Shown here one piece after another: positions 25,465-37,875 of a DNA stretch of 64,000 bases. The stretch is from Dehalococcoidia bacterium (GTDB lineage: Bacteria; Chloroflexota; Dehalococcoidia; Lucifugimonadales; UBA826). The stretch is from the NCBI GenBank assembly GCA_029936675.1, contig JAPYSB010000004.1, forward strand, positions 111,844-175,843, in the 5' to 3' direction. The position numbers and the translations under genes were made by a program. The notes under the pieces were generated by a model. The model was not told where the DNA came from. It searched no databases and worked only from the letters and a program-made list of their open reading frames with translations. Positions within the stretch are counted from its first letter, which is position 1. Each line of letters starts with the position of its first letter.

Positions 25465-28400
25465 TTAATCTTCTGTGATTTGTTGGGGTTTCTCCAAAGT
25501 ACTCATCTCAGCGTTTAAGATGGGCTTTTCTGATCCATCTTCTAGGGCAGGTGGCGGTGGAGATTCAGGAAGCTGGTCCATATCAAACATTTTTTCTAGT
25601 TCTGCAACCCCTAGTTTTTCGCGACCTTCCTCGGTTAAATCATATCGAGCGGGGATTAGCCTTCCTATAATGACATTTTCTTTCAATCCTGATAGAACAT
25701 CTCTTTTCCCAGTCACAGCTGATTCTGTTAAAACCCTCGTTGTTTCTTGAAATGATGCAGCTGCTAGGAAGCTGTCCATATGAAGCGAAGCCCGAGTTAT
25801 TCCTAGAAGTATAGGTACAGCAGTGGCTGGATCTCCGCCTTCGGCGATTATTTCACCATTCTTAAGCTCGAATGCTTTTCTGTCTAACGGGTCACCAGGT
25901 AGATATTCAGTGTCTCCCGCTTCGTGTATCTGCACCCGCCTTAGCATCTGTCGAATTATCGTTTCTATGTGCTTATCATGTATGGGAACGCCCTGAGACC
26001 GGTAGACTTTTTGCACTTCTTCGATCAAATAAGATTGAACTGATTCCCTACCTTGTATTTCTAAGATTTGTTGCGGGTTTTTAGGTCCCGAGGTAATAGC
26101 TTGCCCTGCTTCCACTTCGTCACCGTTAGTTATCTCTAGGTGAGAAGCCGCAGGTATCGCATATTCCCTCTGTTCTTCATCTGTCCATGTAATTGTTATT
26201 GCCGCACCTTCTTTCCCCACGGTTCCCGAATTACGAGCGTGAATGACTGAATCATCATCCTTATCTTTTGAAGCTGCTATTGGGGTTCCAATTATCACCG
26301 TACTGCCCTTTTTGACTAGAGATTTGTATCCTTCTAGGGTGTACTCGTCTACCAGCTCTTCGGAATTGATTATTCGTGCAGTTCGGCCCTCTGGAGTTTC
26401 AATTATCTCTGCTTTTCCTGAAATCTCTGATAACACAGCTGCCCCACGCGGTGATCTTGCCTCGAACAATTCTTCAACTCTAGGTAACCCGCTAGTTATA
26501 TCTGCTCCAGCCACCCCCCCAGTGTGAAAAGTTCTCATTGTCAACTGGGTTCCCGGTTCTCCAATACTTTGTGCAGCTATTATCCCAACAGCATCTCCAA
26601 TCATTATTGGTTGCAAATTTGCCAAAGAAATCCCGTAGCACATTTTGCAGAGGCCCTTTTCAGCCTTGCAAGATAGAGGAGATCTTACTTCTACGACCGT
26701 TACCCCTAGCTCTTTTAGCATATCTATGTCTTCATCTTGCAACGCTTGGTCGGCTTCTATTATTATTTCACCGGTTGCAGGATTGGCTACTGGAGATGCA
26801 GTGTATCTATATTTTATCCTGTCGTAAAAAAGGTCCTTGAGAGTATCGTCATGATAATCTTCTACTGTGATTCCTTGGCCAACTCCGCAGTCCTCCACAG
26901 TTATTATGACTTCTTGGGCAACATCAATGAGTCGCCTAGTAAGGTACCCACTGTCTGCTGTCCTTAAGGCCGTATCAGCAAGTCCTTTTCTAGCGCCATG
27001 GGTAGATATAAAGTATTCGAGTACTGTTAAACCCTCTCGGAAGTTAGATTTGATAGGTCTATCAATGATCCTACCTCGTGGGTTTGACATCAGACCTCTC
27101 ATTCCTGCCATTTGCCGGATTTGAGCTATGTTTCCCTTAGCTCCAGAGTTGGCCATCATGTAGATTCCGCCATAGTTAGGTAAATCTTCAGCTATAACCT
27201 GGGTCAATTTATCATTGGCATCGGTCCATATTCTGACTGTCGCAGTATAGCGTTCATCTTCTGTTATCAAGCCATCCATGTATTGTTCTTCAAGCTGAAT
27301 TACTGCTTCTTCTGCTTCACCCACTATTTTTGGCTTCTTTGTCGACACCTTGACATCATTGATAGCTATAGAAACCCCTGATTTCGTGGAATTTCGGAAT
27401 CCTAAAGTCTTAATATCGTCTAGTACTACCGCAGTTTTTTCATTACCTAGAAGTCGGAAGCAGTTGCCAGTTATCTCTTTTAACTTATTCCTTTCAACTT
27501 CTTCGTTAACATATGGCAGGTTGTCTGGAAGGATGCTATTAAATATTATTCTACCGATTGTAGTATCGATCAATTCTCCAGAATTATTTCTAGCGTGTAT
27601 TGGAGCCCTAAGTGAAACAGCCCCTACTTCATAAGCTAAAACCGCATCTTCAAAATTACTGAATTTCTTTCCTATCCCATGCGCATTTTTATCAATAGAT
27701 GTCATGTAGTAGCATCCCAATACCATATCTAACGATGGGGTAACAATTGGTTCTCCAGAGCTTGGAGCAAGCATATTGAATGTGCTTAACATCAATTTTC
27801 TTGCTTCCAACACGGCGATTCTTGATAGAGGCACGTGTACCGCCATCTGATCTCCGTCAAAGTCGGCATTGAAAGCTGTGCATACCAATGGATGGACTCT
27901 TATCGCACTACCTTCAATTAAGACTGGTTCAAAAGCCTGTATCCCGAGTCGATGAAGAGTGGGTGCTCGGTTTAGTAATACGGGGCGTTCTTTTACGACT
28001 TCCCCCAATATTTCCCAAACCTCTGACCGGTTACGTTCAGCTAATCTCTTGGCACTTCTTATGTTGTGAGCGTAACCTTTTAGTACCAGACGATGCATTA
28101 CAAAAGGCTTGAATAATTCTAGGGCCATGCGCCTTGGTAAACCGCATTGATCGAGTTTTAATTCTGGACCAGCAATAATTACTGACCTTCCACTGTAGTC
28201 AACTCGCTTTCCAAGTAGATTTTGTCGGAATCGTCCTTGTTTCCCTCGCAAAAGATCTGAAAGGGATTTGAGCTTATGATTATGACTACCAGCTACCGCT
28301 CGGCCCCTTCTTCCGTTGTCGATCAAGGCATCCACTGATTCTTGTAGCATTCGTTTTTCATTTCTAATAATGATTTCAGGCGCTTGTAAATCAATGAGTC

Positions 28401-29538
28401 TACTAAGCCTGTTATTTCGGTTTATAACCCTTCTGTACAGGTCATTTAGGTCACTTGTGGCAAATCGTCCTCCATCAAGTTGAACCATTGGGCGTAAATC
28501 TGGCGGAAGGACTGGTAGAGTAGTGAGTACCATCCATTCTGGCTTATTGGTACTGTTTCTGAACGCCTCTACGACCCTGAGCCTTTTTATTGCTTTTTTC
28601 CGCCTCTGCCCTGAAGTAGACTGCATTTCTTCTTGTAGCTCATCTCTAAGATCGTCGAGGTCGATGTGGTTTTGGAGCACGTACAATACAGACTCCGCTC
28701 CCATTCCAGCCTTGAACACCCCAGGGAAACTATCTCTATTGTCCCTGTATTGAGTTTCTGTCAATAACTTCGTGACATGTAGTCCCTTTAGTGAGGAAAT
28801 TTCATTTTCTATAGCACTTAACAATTCATCATATTCATTGTTTATTTCTGCTATGAGTTCCTCGATTTTCTGGTCTCGTTCCTTTTGTAAATTTTCTATT
28901 TTCCCTTCAGTTTCTAATTGTTCGTCTGAAGATTTTTTACCATCAACTTCTGACTCAGAATCTTCTTCAGGTAATAGAACCTCTAAAGATTCTATTTGTG
29001 ATTGGTATTCTTCCATGAGTGTATTCTCGGCACTTTCAATCTTAGATTCTTTTTCCAGATCTTTTTCTTCTAAGTTTGAATACAGTTGTTCTAACAACTG
29101 ACCTTTTAATTCGACATCAAGGTCTGTTATCAAATATTGGGCGAAGTAAAGTACCCGGTCTAAGTTTCTAGGGGAAAGGTCTAAAAGCAACCCTAATCTA
29201 CTGGGGGTACCCTTCGAGAACCAGATATGCGCCACGGGTGCAGCGAGGTCAATATGCCCCATTCTTTCTCTTCTGACCTTAGAACGAGCCACTTCAACAC
29301 CACATCTGTCACAAGTAACTCCTCTGAATCTTATTTTCTTGTATTTACCACAGTAACACTCCCAATCTTTGGTTGGGCCGAATATTCTTTCACAGAACAG
29401 CCCATCTTTTTCAGGCCGCAAAGTCCTGTAGTTGATCGTTTCTGGTTTAGTTACTTCACCCCACGACCATCGCTGTACGTCGTTCGGGGATGCCAATGAA
29501 ATTGATATTGCGTCGAAATCATTTCCAGGTTGAGCCAT
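25465..29538 (-). CDS. rpoC: DNA-directed RNA polymerase subunit beta' (RpoC)
   Basis: Catalytic clamp subunit of RNA polymerase, 1357 residues. It shows the N-terminal zinc ribbon (C61, C63, C76, C79), the catalytic NADFDGDQM (557-565, with D559, D561, D563 holding magnesium), the [16 protein letters not shown] segment and the second zinc site with [13 protein letters not shown]. Residues about 145-265 form a Glu/Lys-rich predicted coiled coil inserted in the clamp region and much more acidic than the rest. The C-terminus ends with a short polar tail. It follows rpoB with a 44 nt gap. Confidence 0.98.
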   Translation of the reverse strand: MAQPGNDFDAISISLASPNDVQRWSWGEVTKPETINYRTLRPEKDGLFCERIFGPTKDWECYCGKYKKIRFRGVTCDRCGVEVARSKVRRERMGHIDLAAPVAHIWFSKGTPSRLGLLLDLSPRNLDRVLYFAQYLITDLDVELKGQLLEQLYSNLEEKDLEKESKIESAENTLMEEYQSQIESLEVLLPEEDSESEVDGKKSSDEQLETEGKIENLQKERDQKIEELIAEINNEYDELLSAIENEISSLKGLHVTKLLTETQYRDNRDSFPGVFKAGMGAESVLYVLQNHIDLDDLRDELQEEMQSTSGQRRKKAIKRLRVVEAFRNSTNKPEWMVLTTLPVLPPDLRPMVQLDGGRFATSDLNDLYRRVINRNNRLSRLIDLQAPEIIIRNEKRMLQESVDALIDNGRRGRAVAGSHNHKLKSLSDLLRGKQGRFRQNLLGKRVDYSGRSVIIAGPELKLDQCGLPRRMALELFKPFVMHRLVLKGYAHNIRSAKRLAERNRSEVWEILGEVVKERPVLLNRAPTLHRLGIQAFEPVLIEGSAIRVHPLVCTAFNADFDGDQMAVHVPLSRIAVLEARKLMLSTFNMLAPSSGEPIVTPSLDMVLGCYYMTSIDKNAHGIGKKFSNFEDAVLAYEVGAVSLRAPIHARNNSGELIDTTIGRIIFNSILPDNLPYVNEEVERNKLKEITGNCFRLLGNEKTAVVLDDIKTLGFRNSTKSGVSIAINDVKVSTKKPKIVGEAEEAVIQLEEQYMDGLITEDERYTATVRIWTDANDKLTQVIAEDLPNYGGIYMMANSGAKGNIAQIRQMAGMRGLMSNPRGRIIDRPIKSNFREGLTVLEYFISTHGARKGLADTALRTADSGYLTRRLIDVAQEVIITVEDCGVGQGITVEDYHDDTLKDLFYDRIKYRYTASPVANPATGEIIIEADQALQDEDIDMLKELGVTVVEVRSPLSCKAEKGLCKMCYGISLANLQPIMIGDAVGIIAAQSIGEPGTQLTMRTFHTGGVAGADITSGLPRVEELFEARSPRGAAVLSEISGKAEIIETPEGRTARIINSEELVDEYTLEGYKSLVKKGSTVIIGTPIAASKDKDDDSVIHARNSGTVGKEGAAITITWTDEEQREYAIPAASHLEITNGDEVEAGQAITSGPKNPQQILEIQGRESVQSYLIEEVQKVYRSQGVPIHDKHIETIIRQMLRRVQIHEAGDTEYLPGDPLDRKAFELKNGEIIAEGGDPATAVPILLGITRASLHMDSFLAAASFQETTRVLTESAVTGKRDVLSGLKENVIIGRLIPARYDLTEEGREKLGVAELEKMFDMDQLPESPPPPALEDGSEKPILNAEMSTLEKPQQITED

Positions 29539-29582
29539 TTCATATTCTCCATAGCTGCTAAGAAGTCGGTGTAATTATTTAC

Positions 29583-32500
29583 CTAGTCATCCCCACCAGG
29601 TACGGGTTGGTCATCTTCAATTGATTCTGGTTCTTCATTTGTCTCTGACTCCCCATCTGTCTCACTGTTGTTGCTGTTGAGAGCTCCTTCCAGTAGTGCC
29701 AAAGGATCAGAAATTTCAGAAGATTTAGAGAAAAGGTCATCTTTACTCCCAAGCCCTTGATCCTCCACTACATCGTCATTTTCTAACTCAATCGATAGAA
29801 CTAGACTTTGCAGTTCTTTCATGAGCACATGAAAGGATTGCGGTATTCCTGGCTGGGCAACGTCCTCTCCTTTCACGATTGCCTCATACGTTTTAACTCT
29901 TCCGATCTCATCATCTGATTTGATGGTTAGCATTTCTCTTAGATTATGGGCTGCACTGTATGCCTCTAGAGCCCAGACCTCCATTTCTCCGAACCTTTGT
30001 CCGCCAAGTTGTGCTTTACCCCCCAATGGCTGTTGGGTTATCAAGGAATAAGGACCAGTGGCTCTGGCGTGGATTTTATCTTCCACTAGGTGGATTAATT
30101 TCAGCATATATATGTATCCGACAGTCACGGGTTGGTCAAACGCTTCACCAGTCCTGCCGTCGTAGAGTTGGGATTTCCCCAGCACTGGGGCAGCGAGGCC
30201 GTAGTCTCTATTAAGTATCAAAGCTTCTTCCATCAGATCGTCGACGGACATATCAGAGGTATCTTTATTCGCCACTTCATCCAGCCATATTTTTAAGCAG
30301 GCATATCGGGCGGCGTTTGGCTTGGACTCTATAAATATTTCTTCAAAATCGAAGCCTCTTTTCTCAAGAAATTCCGATACCATTCCAAGGTCGACCATCT
30401 CCGAGACATTATCTACAATTGATCTAGCAGGGACTGCGCCTGATTGCTCGATTATCCATGCCTTTGCTAATTCATCTTCAATGGCGGAATCTTCCGCACC
30501 ATCAAATACCGGGGTTTTGGCATCGAACCCTAACCTTTTCGCTGCCCAACCAAGGTGGGTCTCTAGCACTTGACCTAAGTTCATCCTTGATGGAACCCCG
30601 ATGGGGTTAAGTATTATGTCTACGGGTGTACCGTCTGGCAAAAATGGCATATCTTCTTCAGGTAGAATCTTAGCGATTACACCTTTGTTACCGTGTCGAC
30701 CGGCCATCTTGTCGCCCTCAGTGATCTTCCTAGTATGAGCTATCCATACCCTGACGAGTTTGTTGACACCAGGCGACAAGTCATCGCCATTATTTCTATC
30801 GAGTATTTTGACATCGATCACTTTTCCTCCTTGTCCGTGAGGTACGTACAACGAAGAATCTTTGACGTCACGGGCTTTTTCTCCGAAAATAGCCCTAAGT
30901 AATTTTTCTTCTGCAGAAAGTTCAGTTTCCCCTTTTGGTGTGATTTTACCGACTAGTATGTCCCGATTTGATACCTCGGCACCTACTCTAATTATTCCTT
31001 CTTCATCCAAATTTCTGAGGCTATCCTCACCTATGTTTGGAATATCTCGGGTGATTTCTTCTGGGCCTAGTTTAGTGTCTCTTGCTTCAACTTCATGTTT
31101 TTCAATATGCACCGATGTGAATTTATCTTCTTTTATCAACTTATTACTGAGAATAATTGCATCTTCAAAGTTGTAACCTTCCCAAGTCATGAAAGCTACG
31201 AGAATATTTTGTCCCAACGCCAACTCTCCATTGTCTGTGGATGATCCATCAGCAAGGACGTCACCAGTTTGCACTGTTGTGCCTTTATCAACAATTGGTC
31301 TTTGGTTGATGCAGGTACCCTGGTTACTTCGGTGAAATTTTATGAGTGGATGAATGAATTTTTTGCCATTTGCATCCGTTACAACTATCTTGTCTCCTGT
31401 GACACTGGTAATCACCCCATCAGTGTTAGACATCAGCACCTGCCCGCTATCCCTTGCCACTCTCATCTCCATACCAGTCCCTACAAGAGGCTTCTCTGGT
31501 TTCAATAGTGGTACAGCCTGCCTTTGCATATTAGAACCCATGAGAGCACGGTTGGCATCGTCATGTTCCAAAAATGGAATTAGAGATGTAGATACGCTTA
31601 CTAACTGCAGTGGAGATACATCCATGAATCGGACCAATTCGGTTGGTTCCATGCCAACTTCTTCCCCTCGCCTGGTCTCAACCCTATCGTTAATAAATTC
31701 GCCTGCCTCATTGATGGCTGAATTTGCCTGGGCGATGTAATAATCTTCCTCATCATCAGCAGCCAAATGAACTATATCTTCGATATCATTTGAAACGTAG
31801 GGTTTGACCGCAATGATTTTATTCTTTTGTGCCGAAATTCTTCCTGCTGTTCTAACGGATATCTGTGTGCCTGCCCTGATTATATTTTTACCGTCCTCCG
31901 CCTTTATATCTTCAGTTGGAGTATGGCCTATTAATTCATCAGGGTCGCCATTATCAACCTCCGTCAGTATTTTTCTGTACGGCGTTTCGATAAAACCAAA
32001 CTCGTTGGTTCTGGCATATGTGGCCAGTGAAACTAAAAGTCCAATGTTCGGTCCTTCTGGGGTTTCAATAGGACAGATCCGCCCGTAATGGGAATGATGG
32101 ACATCCCTGACGTCAAAACCAGCTCTTTCTCTGGATAATCCACCAGGGCCCAATGCCGATAAACGTCTTTTGTGGGTAAGCTCAGCCAAAGGGTTTGCTT
32201 GGTCCATGAATTGTGACAATTGAGATCCCCCAAAGAATTCTCTAATTGCTGCGACTACTGGCCGTACATTAATCAGAGCAGCCGGAGTAGTACTTTCTGG
32301 ATCAGGTTGTATAGTCATTCTTTCTTTGATTACCCGTTCCATTCGCAGTAACCCTACCCGTACCTGATTTTGAATTAATTCCCCTACCGCCCGGACCCTT
32401 CTGTTACCCAAATGGTCAATGTCATTTGCTCGCCGTTCTGAGTTATTAACCTGTATGAGACGTCTTAAAAGGTTGACAATGTCTTCTTTTGCAAGAATAC

Positions 32501-33431
32501 GATTTTCTAAATTACCATCTTTATCCGCGTTTTCAGCTCCCTTTAGGTTCCGGTCCAATTTGTACCGACCAACTTTACCTAAATCGTAACGTCTGCTGTC
32601 GAAAAAAAGTGAATGGATTAGAGATTTGGCATTTTCTGGATTAGGAGGTTCCCCTGGTCTTAAACGCCTGTAAAATTCCACAAGTGCTTCCGCTTGATTT
32701 GTAACACTCGCATCCTTCTCAATGGTAGTCTGCATAAATGGATGATCTGGGTTATTGTCCACATCTTTGAATATTTCTAAGATTTCTTCATTGGTTTCAT
32801 ATCCCAGTGACCTGAGGAAAGTTGTAACAGGGGTTTTTCTTTTTCTGTCGATTTTTACGTATATGACGTCCCTATTGCTGGTTTCGAATTCGATCCATGC
32901 TCCTCGATACGGGATCATTTTTGCAGATGCAAGAGGCCGCCCAGTTGCTGCGTCCCTATCGGCAGTAAAATATACCCCAGGTGACCGCACTAGCTGGCTC
33001 ACTACGATTCTTTCGGCCCCGTTTATGATGAAGGTTCCGCCCCTGGTCATGATAGGAATATTTCCCACATATAAGCGCTGCTCTTTGATTTCACCCATGC
33101 CTGGTCCGGCTGCGTTGATTTGAAGGCTTACCGTCACATACAAGGCAGCTTCAAATGTTTTTTCCTGGGTTCGGCAATACTCTTCAGAGAGCTTTGGGTC
33201 TTCAAACTCAAAATCTACGAATCGTAGAGAAAAACGTGGGTTCTGACCTTGATTATCTTCTATTGGTGATATTTCTTCAAAAAGTTCATTCAACCCGGTC
33301 GTGGTAAACCATTTGAATGACTCCATTTGAACGTCAATCAGGTCAGGGACGTCCAAAGTCGTCTTAATTTTGGAGAAAGATTTCGTTTTTGGGAAAACAA
33401 CACTGTTATCCTGCAATGCAGAAGAGGTCAT
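29583..33431 (-). CDS. rpoB: DNA-directed RNA polymerase subunit beta (RpoB)
   Basis: 1282-residue beta subunit. The rifampicin-pocket region is intact: [31 protein letters not shown]. It continues into [16 protein letters not shown]. The C-terminal [12 protein letters not shown] and [22 protein letters not shown] blocks are also present. The last 65 or so residues are a non-conserved acidic tail (rich in D, E, S, N). No substitution typical of rifampicin resistance was noticed in the pocket, though I did not align it. It is preceded by its own promoter and leader, and no rplJ/rplL genes lie upstream in this window. Confidence 0.98.
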   Translation of the reverse strand: MTSSALQDNSVVFPKTKSFSKIKTTLDVPDLIDVQMESFKWFTTTGLNELFEEISPIEDNQGQNPRFSLRFVDFEFEDPKLSEEYCRTQEKTFEAALYVTVSLQINAAGPGMGEIKEQRLYVGNIPIMTRGGTFIINGAERIVVSQLVRSPGVYFTADRDAATGRPLASAKMIPYRGAWIEFETSNRDVIYVKIDRKRKTPVTTFLRSLGYETNEEILEIFKDVDNNPDHPFMQTTIEKDASVTNQAEALVEFYRRLRPGEPPNPENAKSLIHSLFFDSRRYDLGKVGRYKLDRNLKGAENADKDGNLENRILAKEDIVNLLRRLIQVNNSERRANDIDHLGNRRVRAVGELIQNQVRVGLLRMERVIKERMTIQPDPESTTPAALINVRPVVAAIREFFGGSQLSQFMDQANPLAELTHKRRLSALGPGGLSRERAGFDVRDVHHSHYGRICPIETPEGPNIGLLVSLATYARTNEFGFIETPYRKILTEVDNGDPDELIGHTPTEDIKAEDGKNIIRAGTQISVRTAGRISAQKNKIIAVKPYVSNDIEDIVHLAADDEEDYYIAQANSAINEAGEFINDRVETRRGEEVGMEPTELVRFMDVSPLQLVSVSTSLIPFLEHDDANRALMGSNMQRQAVPLLKPEKPLVGTGMEMRVARDSGQVLMSNTDGVITSVTGDKIVVTDANGKKFIHPLIKFHRSNQGTCINQRPIVDKGTTVQTGDVLADGSSTDNGELALGQNILVAFMTWEGYNFEDAIILSNKLIKEDKFTSVHIEKHEVEARDTKLGPEEITRDIPNIGEDSLRNLDEEGIIRVGAEVSNRDILVGKITPKGETELSAEEKLLRAIFGEKARDVKDSSLYVPHGQGGKVIDVKILDRNNGDDLSPGVNKLVRVWIAHTRKITEGDKMAGRHGNKGVIAKILPEEDMPFLPDGTPVDIILNPIGVPSRMNLGQVLETHLGWAAKRLGFDAKTPVFDGAEDSAIEDELAKAWIIEQSGAVPARSIVDNVSEMVDLGMVSEFLEKRGFDFEEIFIESKPNAARYACLKIWLDEVANKDTSDMSVDDLMEEALILNRDYGLAAPVLGKSQLYDGRTGEAFDQPVTVGYIYMLKLIHLVEDKIHARATGPYSLITQQPLGGKAQLGGQRFGEMEVWALEAYSAAHNLREMLTIKSDDEIGRVKTYEAIVKGEDVAQPGIPQSFHVLMKELQSLVLSIELENDDVVEDQGLGSKDDLFSKSSEISDPLALLEGALNSNNSETDGESETNEEPESIEDDQPVPGGDD

Positions 33432-33479
33432 TAGACTTACACTCCTTGAGGAAAAGAAAATTTCCAGTTGTTACGGGAG

Positions 33480-33506
33480 AAAACGCTCTTCTCAGACAGA
33501 AAAGCG
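33480..33506 (-). terminator. Leader hairpin with short U-tract upstream of rpoB (candidate attenuator)
   Basis: On the minus strand CGCTTTTCT and AGAAGAGCG pair over 9 bp (one G-U) around a 5 nt loop, followed by TTTT then CTCCC. The hairpin lies about 50 nt before the rpoB start, between promoter and gene, so it could attenuate transcription. The U-tract is short, so strength is uncertain. Confidence 0.5.
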
Positions 33507-33585
33507 GTAATTTAAAATCGCCAAGATAGGTGGATTTGTTAAAGCGTTTGTGCAAACTAGCGCATGTGTAATCATACAGTCTACT

Positions 33586-33615
33586 ATTCTAGCTACCATA
33601 TATCACACTTGTCAA
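33586..33615 (-). promoter_or_regulatory. Strong promoter of rpoBC
   Basis: Consensus TTGACA -35 (33610-33615) and TAGAAT -10 (33586-33591) with an 18 nt spacer on the minus strand, giving a leader of about 150 nt before rpoB. Confidence 0.7.
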
Positions 33616-33666
33616 TATTAAAAAGTATGGATGCTAGCTATTATAATTTTCAAAATTTAAGCCTAT

Positions 33667-34791
33667 ATGAGCTTATACGAAGGTGCGCAAAATAAATTGT
33701 CAAACCGAAATCACAACAGAGGCATATTGCATGCTGATTTCGATGCTTTTTATGCTGCAGTGGAACAGCGGGATTTTCCTGAGTTACGAAACAAACCGGT
33801 AGTAGTTGGAGGAAGCCCGAGTAGAAGAGGAGTTGTCGCATCCGCTTCTTATGAATCCAGAAAATTTGGGATTAAGTCCGCCATGGCGATGAGCACAGCT
33901 GTGAGAAAATGTCCCGAAGCTGTGGTCGTATCACCAAGATTTGTAGTGTACCGAGAAGTTTCTAGGCAGGTAATGGAAGTATTTAGAGATATCACCCCTT
34001 TAGTTGAACCACTATCATTGGACGAAGCATATTTGGATGTAACCCATTTAATTGCCGACGATATCACTCCTCCACAAATTGCAAGGAATTTAAAACAAAA
34101 AGTTCGGTCAAAATTAGGTCTGACTATTTCTGTAGGGGTTGGTAGTTCCAAATCGGTGGCCAAGATCGCTTCAAGCATTAATAAACCTGACGGACTCACC
34201 ATTGTAAGACCTGGAGGCGAGATACCATTCTTATACCCGTTGCCCGTTGAGGTTTTATGGGGAATTGGTCCGAAAACTTCAGCTAAATTGCATCTGCTAT
34301 CGATCAATACTGTGGAAGATTTGGCCTCGCAACCCCTGGAAATACTTTCTGGCATTTTTGGAAGTAACGCTACTCACATCAAGGAAATATCTAATGGGAT
34401 TGATATTACGCCGGTGATTACTCAGCGGGAGCGTAAATCAATTAGTTCTGAGACCACTTTATTAGTGGACACTTCAGATGTGGAAGATCTTAACGAGATA
34501 GTCATGAGGTTAAGTGGTGATGTTGCCGAATCACTACTGAAGAAGAATATGAGAGGCCGGACTGTAAAGTTAAAACTGAAAAGATCGGATTTTACTGTTG
34601 TGACCAGGCAGAAAACGATTCCGGAAAAGGTGCAAATTTCATCTGAAATAGCAGAATCTGCTTTGGAGCTTTTGAATTTGGAGTTAGAAAATTCGCATGA
34701 GAAATACCGCTTAATTGGAGTTGGTGTGTCGGGATTTGCAACCTCTGAAAATCTTCAAGATGAGATGCAATTGAGGTTCGCAGGTCTTTAA
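33667..34791 (+). CDS. dinB: DNA polymerase IV (Y-family translesion polymerase)
   Basis: Error-prone polymerase for lesion bypass. The 374 residues show the palm motif LHADFDAFYAAVEQR with catalytic D24, and SLDEAYLDV with D119/E120. ASYESRKFGIKSAMAM gives the usual finger segment, and GIGPKTSAKL the helix-hairpin-helix thumb. The C-terminus ends with MQLRFAGL, a possible beta-clamp-binding peptide. No clear SOS box was recognised upstream. It converges with the S9 peptidase gene, with 3 nt between the stops. Confidence 0.95.
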   Translation: MSLYEGAQNKLSNRNHNRGILHADFDAFYAAVEQRDFPELRNKPVVVGGSPSRRGVVASASYESRKFGIKSAMAMSTAVRKCPEAVVVSPRFVVYREVSRQVMEVFRDITPLVEPLSLDEAYLDVTHLIADDITPPQIARNLKQKVRSKLGLTISVGVGSSKSVAKIASSINKPDGLTIVRPGGEIPFLYPLPVEVLWGIGPKTSAKLHLLSINTVEDLASQPLEILSGIFGSNATHIKEISNGIDITPVITQRERKSISSETTLLVDTSDVEDLNEIVMRLSGDVAESLLKKNMRGRTVKLKLKRSDFTVVTRQKTIPEKVQISSEIAESALELLNLELENSHEKYRLIGVGVSGFATSENLQDEMQLRFAGL

Positions 34792-34794
34792 AAA

Positions 34795-36738
34795 TTAATT
34801 ATTATCTATTTGAACTGCCTCTATTGGATCAAACGGTTTGAAGCCAAACACTTGTGAGTAAAAGTAAAATTCGGCTTCTAACGCACGCTGGATATTTTCC
34901 GACTTTCTGAATCCATGCTGCTCTCCCTCGAATTCAAGATAGGACACAGGTATACCTTTTGCCTTCAGCGATGCATACATTTTTTGAGATTGATTAGGAA
35001 GTACGATTTTATCCTCCAGTCCCTGAAACAAAATTACAGGGCACGACAAGTTTTCTGTGTGGTTAATAGGTGAACGATCAAGGTATTTTTGCCTTTCTTC
35101 GGGGTATTTTCCAACCATTGAATCAAGATATCTTGATTCAAACTTATGTGTCTCTTCAGCTAAGGCAGTAAGATCGCTGACACCATAATAACTTGCCCCT
35201 GCTGCAAAGAAATCTGTGAATGCCAGACAAGCCAATGTCGTAAATCCTCCTGCACTTCCACCTCGGATGGCGATTTTTTCGGGGTCGATTAAGCCCTCTG
35301 AAACAAGATAATTGCCACCATTAACACAATCATCTACATCACTTATTCCCCAATTACCATTCAGGGCCTTTCTGTATTCAGTACCATATCCCGTACTTCC
35401 CCTGTAATTGACATCCAAGATTGCAAATCCTCGGCTTGTCCAGTACTGAATGCCTAAGTTGAGGGTATTTGAAGTTGCTCCTGTAGGGCCGCCGTGGCTG
35501 AGTATCACAAGTGGCGGCTTTGTCCCTTCAGGGGCTCTATAGGCCACATTATTTGGCGGGTAATAAAAAGCGTGGCATTCTTGGGCATTTGTTGTCACAT
35601 ATTTGACCGGCTGTGGTTTTGAAAAATGAATAGCTTCTATCGTGTTTTTTGCTGACTCTTGTACTATCTGGTGCTTTCTCCGGGACCTCATATCATAAAT
35701 GAACAAGGCAAATGAATTTTCTGGCGAGCCACCCACGAATAACGCTCTGCCATTACAGGCCTTGAGACCGGAAAATTTGTTTATTTCTGTGATATCAACA
35801 TCGAGCTTTAAGTCAAAAAGTTCGAAGGAAACTGGGTCCAACAGCGCTGTTTTCCAAAATCCTAAACTGTTGTAGGAACATATTATTTGATTGTTGTTTA
35901 TAAAACCATAAAATCTAGTACCCAAGCCCCACTGAGCCACAGTAAATTCAGCGTCTATGGGGGTTAAATTATATGATTTTCCACTGCTGTATCTATAAAT
36001 GTTCCACCAACCAGAAAGGTCTGATATGTAATGCAAAATACCATTTGGAGACCATAGTGGTTGGCAAACAGATTCCCCGTCCCCTGCGATTTTCTGAGGA
36101 TTGTGAAGTTCTGAATGCCTCAGATCAGCCACATAAAGCTCAGTAGAATCCCAAGGCATGCTGGGATGGTTCCATTGAACCCAAGCCAGCTTTCGTCCGT
36201 CAGGACTTATTACTGGAGAAGCATAGAAATCAGCGCCAGAAGCCAGAATTGTTACCTTTCCATCATTCTGTATATCAACTGAAACTATGTAATTAGCAGG
36301 TTCATCTTTGTTATCATGATTTTCGCCAACATAAATAATTTGTTGTCTTTCCGCATCCATTGCCCCATCAGCGAATCTTAGAAGCGGTTCATTTGTGATT
36401 TGAGCGGGATTACCACCAGCCAGGTTAGTTTTATGTATTTGTTGGTTTGAGAAATCGGAGAAATATACTTCATCTTCATGTACTAGATAGGACCCACCTC
36501 CATACTCGTGAACCCGTGTCCTTGCATTGTACGATTTAGGGATAATTTCATTTTTAGAACCATCGGAAGTTTGGTACATTATGGTGCTACGGCCGCCTTC
36601 TGTCGGTCTCATTTCCTGCCAAAATATGTTTTCATTTGATATGAATAGATCTCCAATACTTATCGAGTCGGAGACAATTGATTCAGTCGTAATTGGGGAT
36701 TTCCATGAACCGTACGGCGCAATCTTTTTTTCAGGCAT
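34795..36738 (-). CDS. S9-family prolyl oligopeptidase-type serine peptidase
   Basis: A 647-residue two-domain enzyme: an N-terminal beta-propeller with WD40/TolB-like repeats (about 1-370) and a C-terminal alpha/beta-hydrolase domain. The triad is visible: nucleophile in RGGSAGGFTTL, aspartate in FQGLEDKIVLPN, histidine in EGEQHGFR. VILSHGGPTGATSN supplies the oxyanion-side segment. No signal peptide is evident, so it is likely cytoplasmic, cleaving short peptides. It ends the CoA-transferase operon, 8 nt after the barrel protein gene. Confidence 0.92.
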   Translation of the reverse strand: MPEKKIAPYGSWKSPITTESIVSDSISIGDLFISNENIFWQEMRPTEGGRSTIMYQTSDGSKNEIIPKSYNARTRVHEYGGGSYLVHEDEVYFSDFSNQQIHKTNLAGGNPAQITNEPLLRFADGAMDAERQQIIYVGENHDNKDEPANYIVSVDIQNDGKVTILASGADFYASPVISPDGRKLAWVQWNHPSMPWDSTELYVADLRHSELHNPQKIAGDGESVCQPLWSPNGILHYISDLSGWWNIYRYSSGKSYNLTPIDAEFTVAQWGLGTRFYGFINNNQIICSYNSLGFWKTALLDPVSFELFDLKLDVDITEINKFSGLKACNGRALFVGGSPENSFALFIYDMRSRRKHQIVQESAKNTIEAIHFSKPQPVKYVTTNAQECHAFYYPPNNVAYRAPEGTKPPLVILSHGGPTGATSNTLNLGIQYWTSRGFAILDVNYRGSTGYGTEYRKALNGNWGISDVDDCVNGGNYLVSEGLIDPEKIAIRGGSAGGFTTLACLAFTDFFAAGASYYGVSDLTALAEETHKFESRYLDSMVGKYPEERQKYLDRSPINHTENLSCPVILFQGLEDKIVLPNQSQKMYASLKAKGIPVSYLEFEGEQHGFRKSENIQRALEAEFYFYSQVFGFKPFDPIEAVQIDNN

Positions 36739-36746
36739 GATAATTC

Positions 36747-37868
36747 TTATCCAGAAGTAATGGCAGCTAGGTAATTGAAATAATTTTTTTTACGGTCTGT
36801 ATTGATCGACCAGTTAACAGGTATCAATTGGTAACCGTTTTGATAATCACCAAAGGCCGCGTTTCCGCCTGCTCCCTCACCAGGGTCAAAGTATCCCCAA
36901 CCTGCAAAAGAATTGATTGCGCAATAGAAATTGTTTAATTCACGATCAAATTCAAAATGGTCGTCCTCATTGAATAATATGGGCATATCATGCCACTCTG
37001 TAAGTTTCCTGGTTTCTTCTACCATTTCTGAAATTCTTTTGGGATCAACAACACTGTTTCCGTGCATGAGGATAAAATCGGATGACTTAACCACATTGTT
37101 CTCAGGGATAGTATTGCCGCCATAGCTGGTGCCAACTAAAAGTTTTTTAGAATCGGATTTAATGGATTTTACCAATTCTATGAGTTCATGAACTCTATGA
37201 GGTTGGAGTATTTCGTGCTCATATTTCGGGACACTGCATTCGTTATTTATTTCTATCACAACATTCTCATACCCACTGGTTAAGATCCACTCACAGCTAT
37301 TTTGAACGGCCGATTTCACTGATGCTTCGTCTCTAATTCTTTCATCTTGTCCGAAATAAAATAAACCTAGGATAACTACCATAGATAATTTATCAGCTTC
37401 TTCGATTATCTTGCTGAGCCTGCGAATGTATTCAAGTTTTAAACTGCCGTCAGGATTGAAACCGGAACTATTCCACGGTTGAGATTCAGCGGATGGCAGT
37501 CCTTCCCATATTTCTGAATCTTTTCCTGACATTCCCCGCTCTTTCATAAATTCCCTGAATTGATTCAGTCGGTAATACCCAAAGGGTGCTCCTCCCTGTA
37601 AATTTACTGTGACGGCTGTCAATCCATATCTTTTGTATTCAGGTAACATGCTAATAAATTCATTGGTGTTCCTGTCTGGGTTCCATTCCGCTGTATCAGG
37701 GTATTTCCAAATATGACGCGTGTACGGATTCTCATCGTCGAAAATTGCGTTCACCATTCTCGAATTTAGTAATAAACCTTCTATGTTAATACCTTGATAG
37801 GTAATGCCTTCATAGGTATGTACACCATCTATCAACCATTTTTCGCCATGAACAGACACCCGAGTCAT
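36747..37868 (-). CDS. Glycoside hydrolase-like TIM-barrel protein (clan GH-A type)
   Basis: A 373-residue protein with a cellulase/GH5-like barrel pattern. RYGLTAVTVNLQGGAP and VVILGLFYFGQDERI mark early strands. VVIEINNECSVP places the acid/base glutamate in the expected N-E position, and ILFNEDDHFEFD holds a possible nucleophile glutamate. There is no signal peptide. The usual hydrolase role would be on a glycoside, but its company with two CoA transferases and a peptidase leaves the substrate open. It lies 7 nt after the second CoA transferase gene. Confidence 0.7.
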   Translation of the reverse strand: MTRVSVHGEKWLIDGVHTYEGITYQGINIEGLLLNSRMVNAIFDDENPYTRHIWKYPDTAEWNPDRNTNEFISMLPEYKRYGLTAVTVNLQGGAPFGYYRLNQFREFMKERGMSGKDSEIWEGLPSAESQPWNSSGFNPDGSLKLEYIRRLSKIIEEADKLSMVVILGLFYFGQDERIRDEASVKSAVQNSCEWILTSGYENVVIEINNECSVPKYEHEILQPHRVHELIELVKSIKSDSKKLLVGTSYGGNTIPENNVVKSSDFILMHGNSVVDPKRISEMVEETRKLTEWHDMPILFNEDDHFEFDRELNNFYCAINSFAGWGYFDPGEGAGGNAAFGDYQNGYQLIPVNWSINTDRKKNYFNYLAAITSG

Positions 37869-37875
37869 ACTTTGC

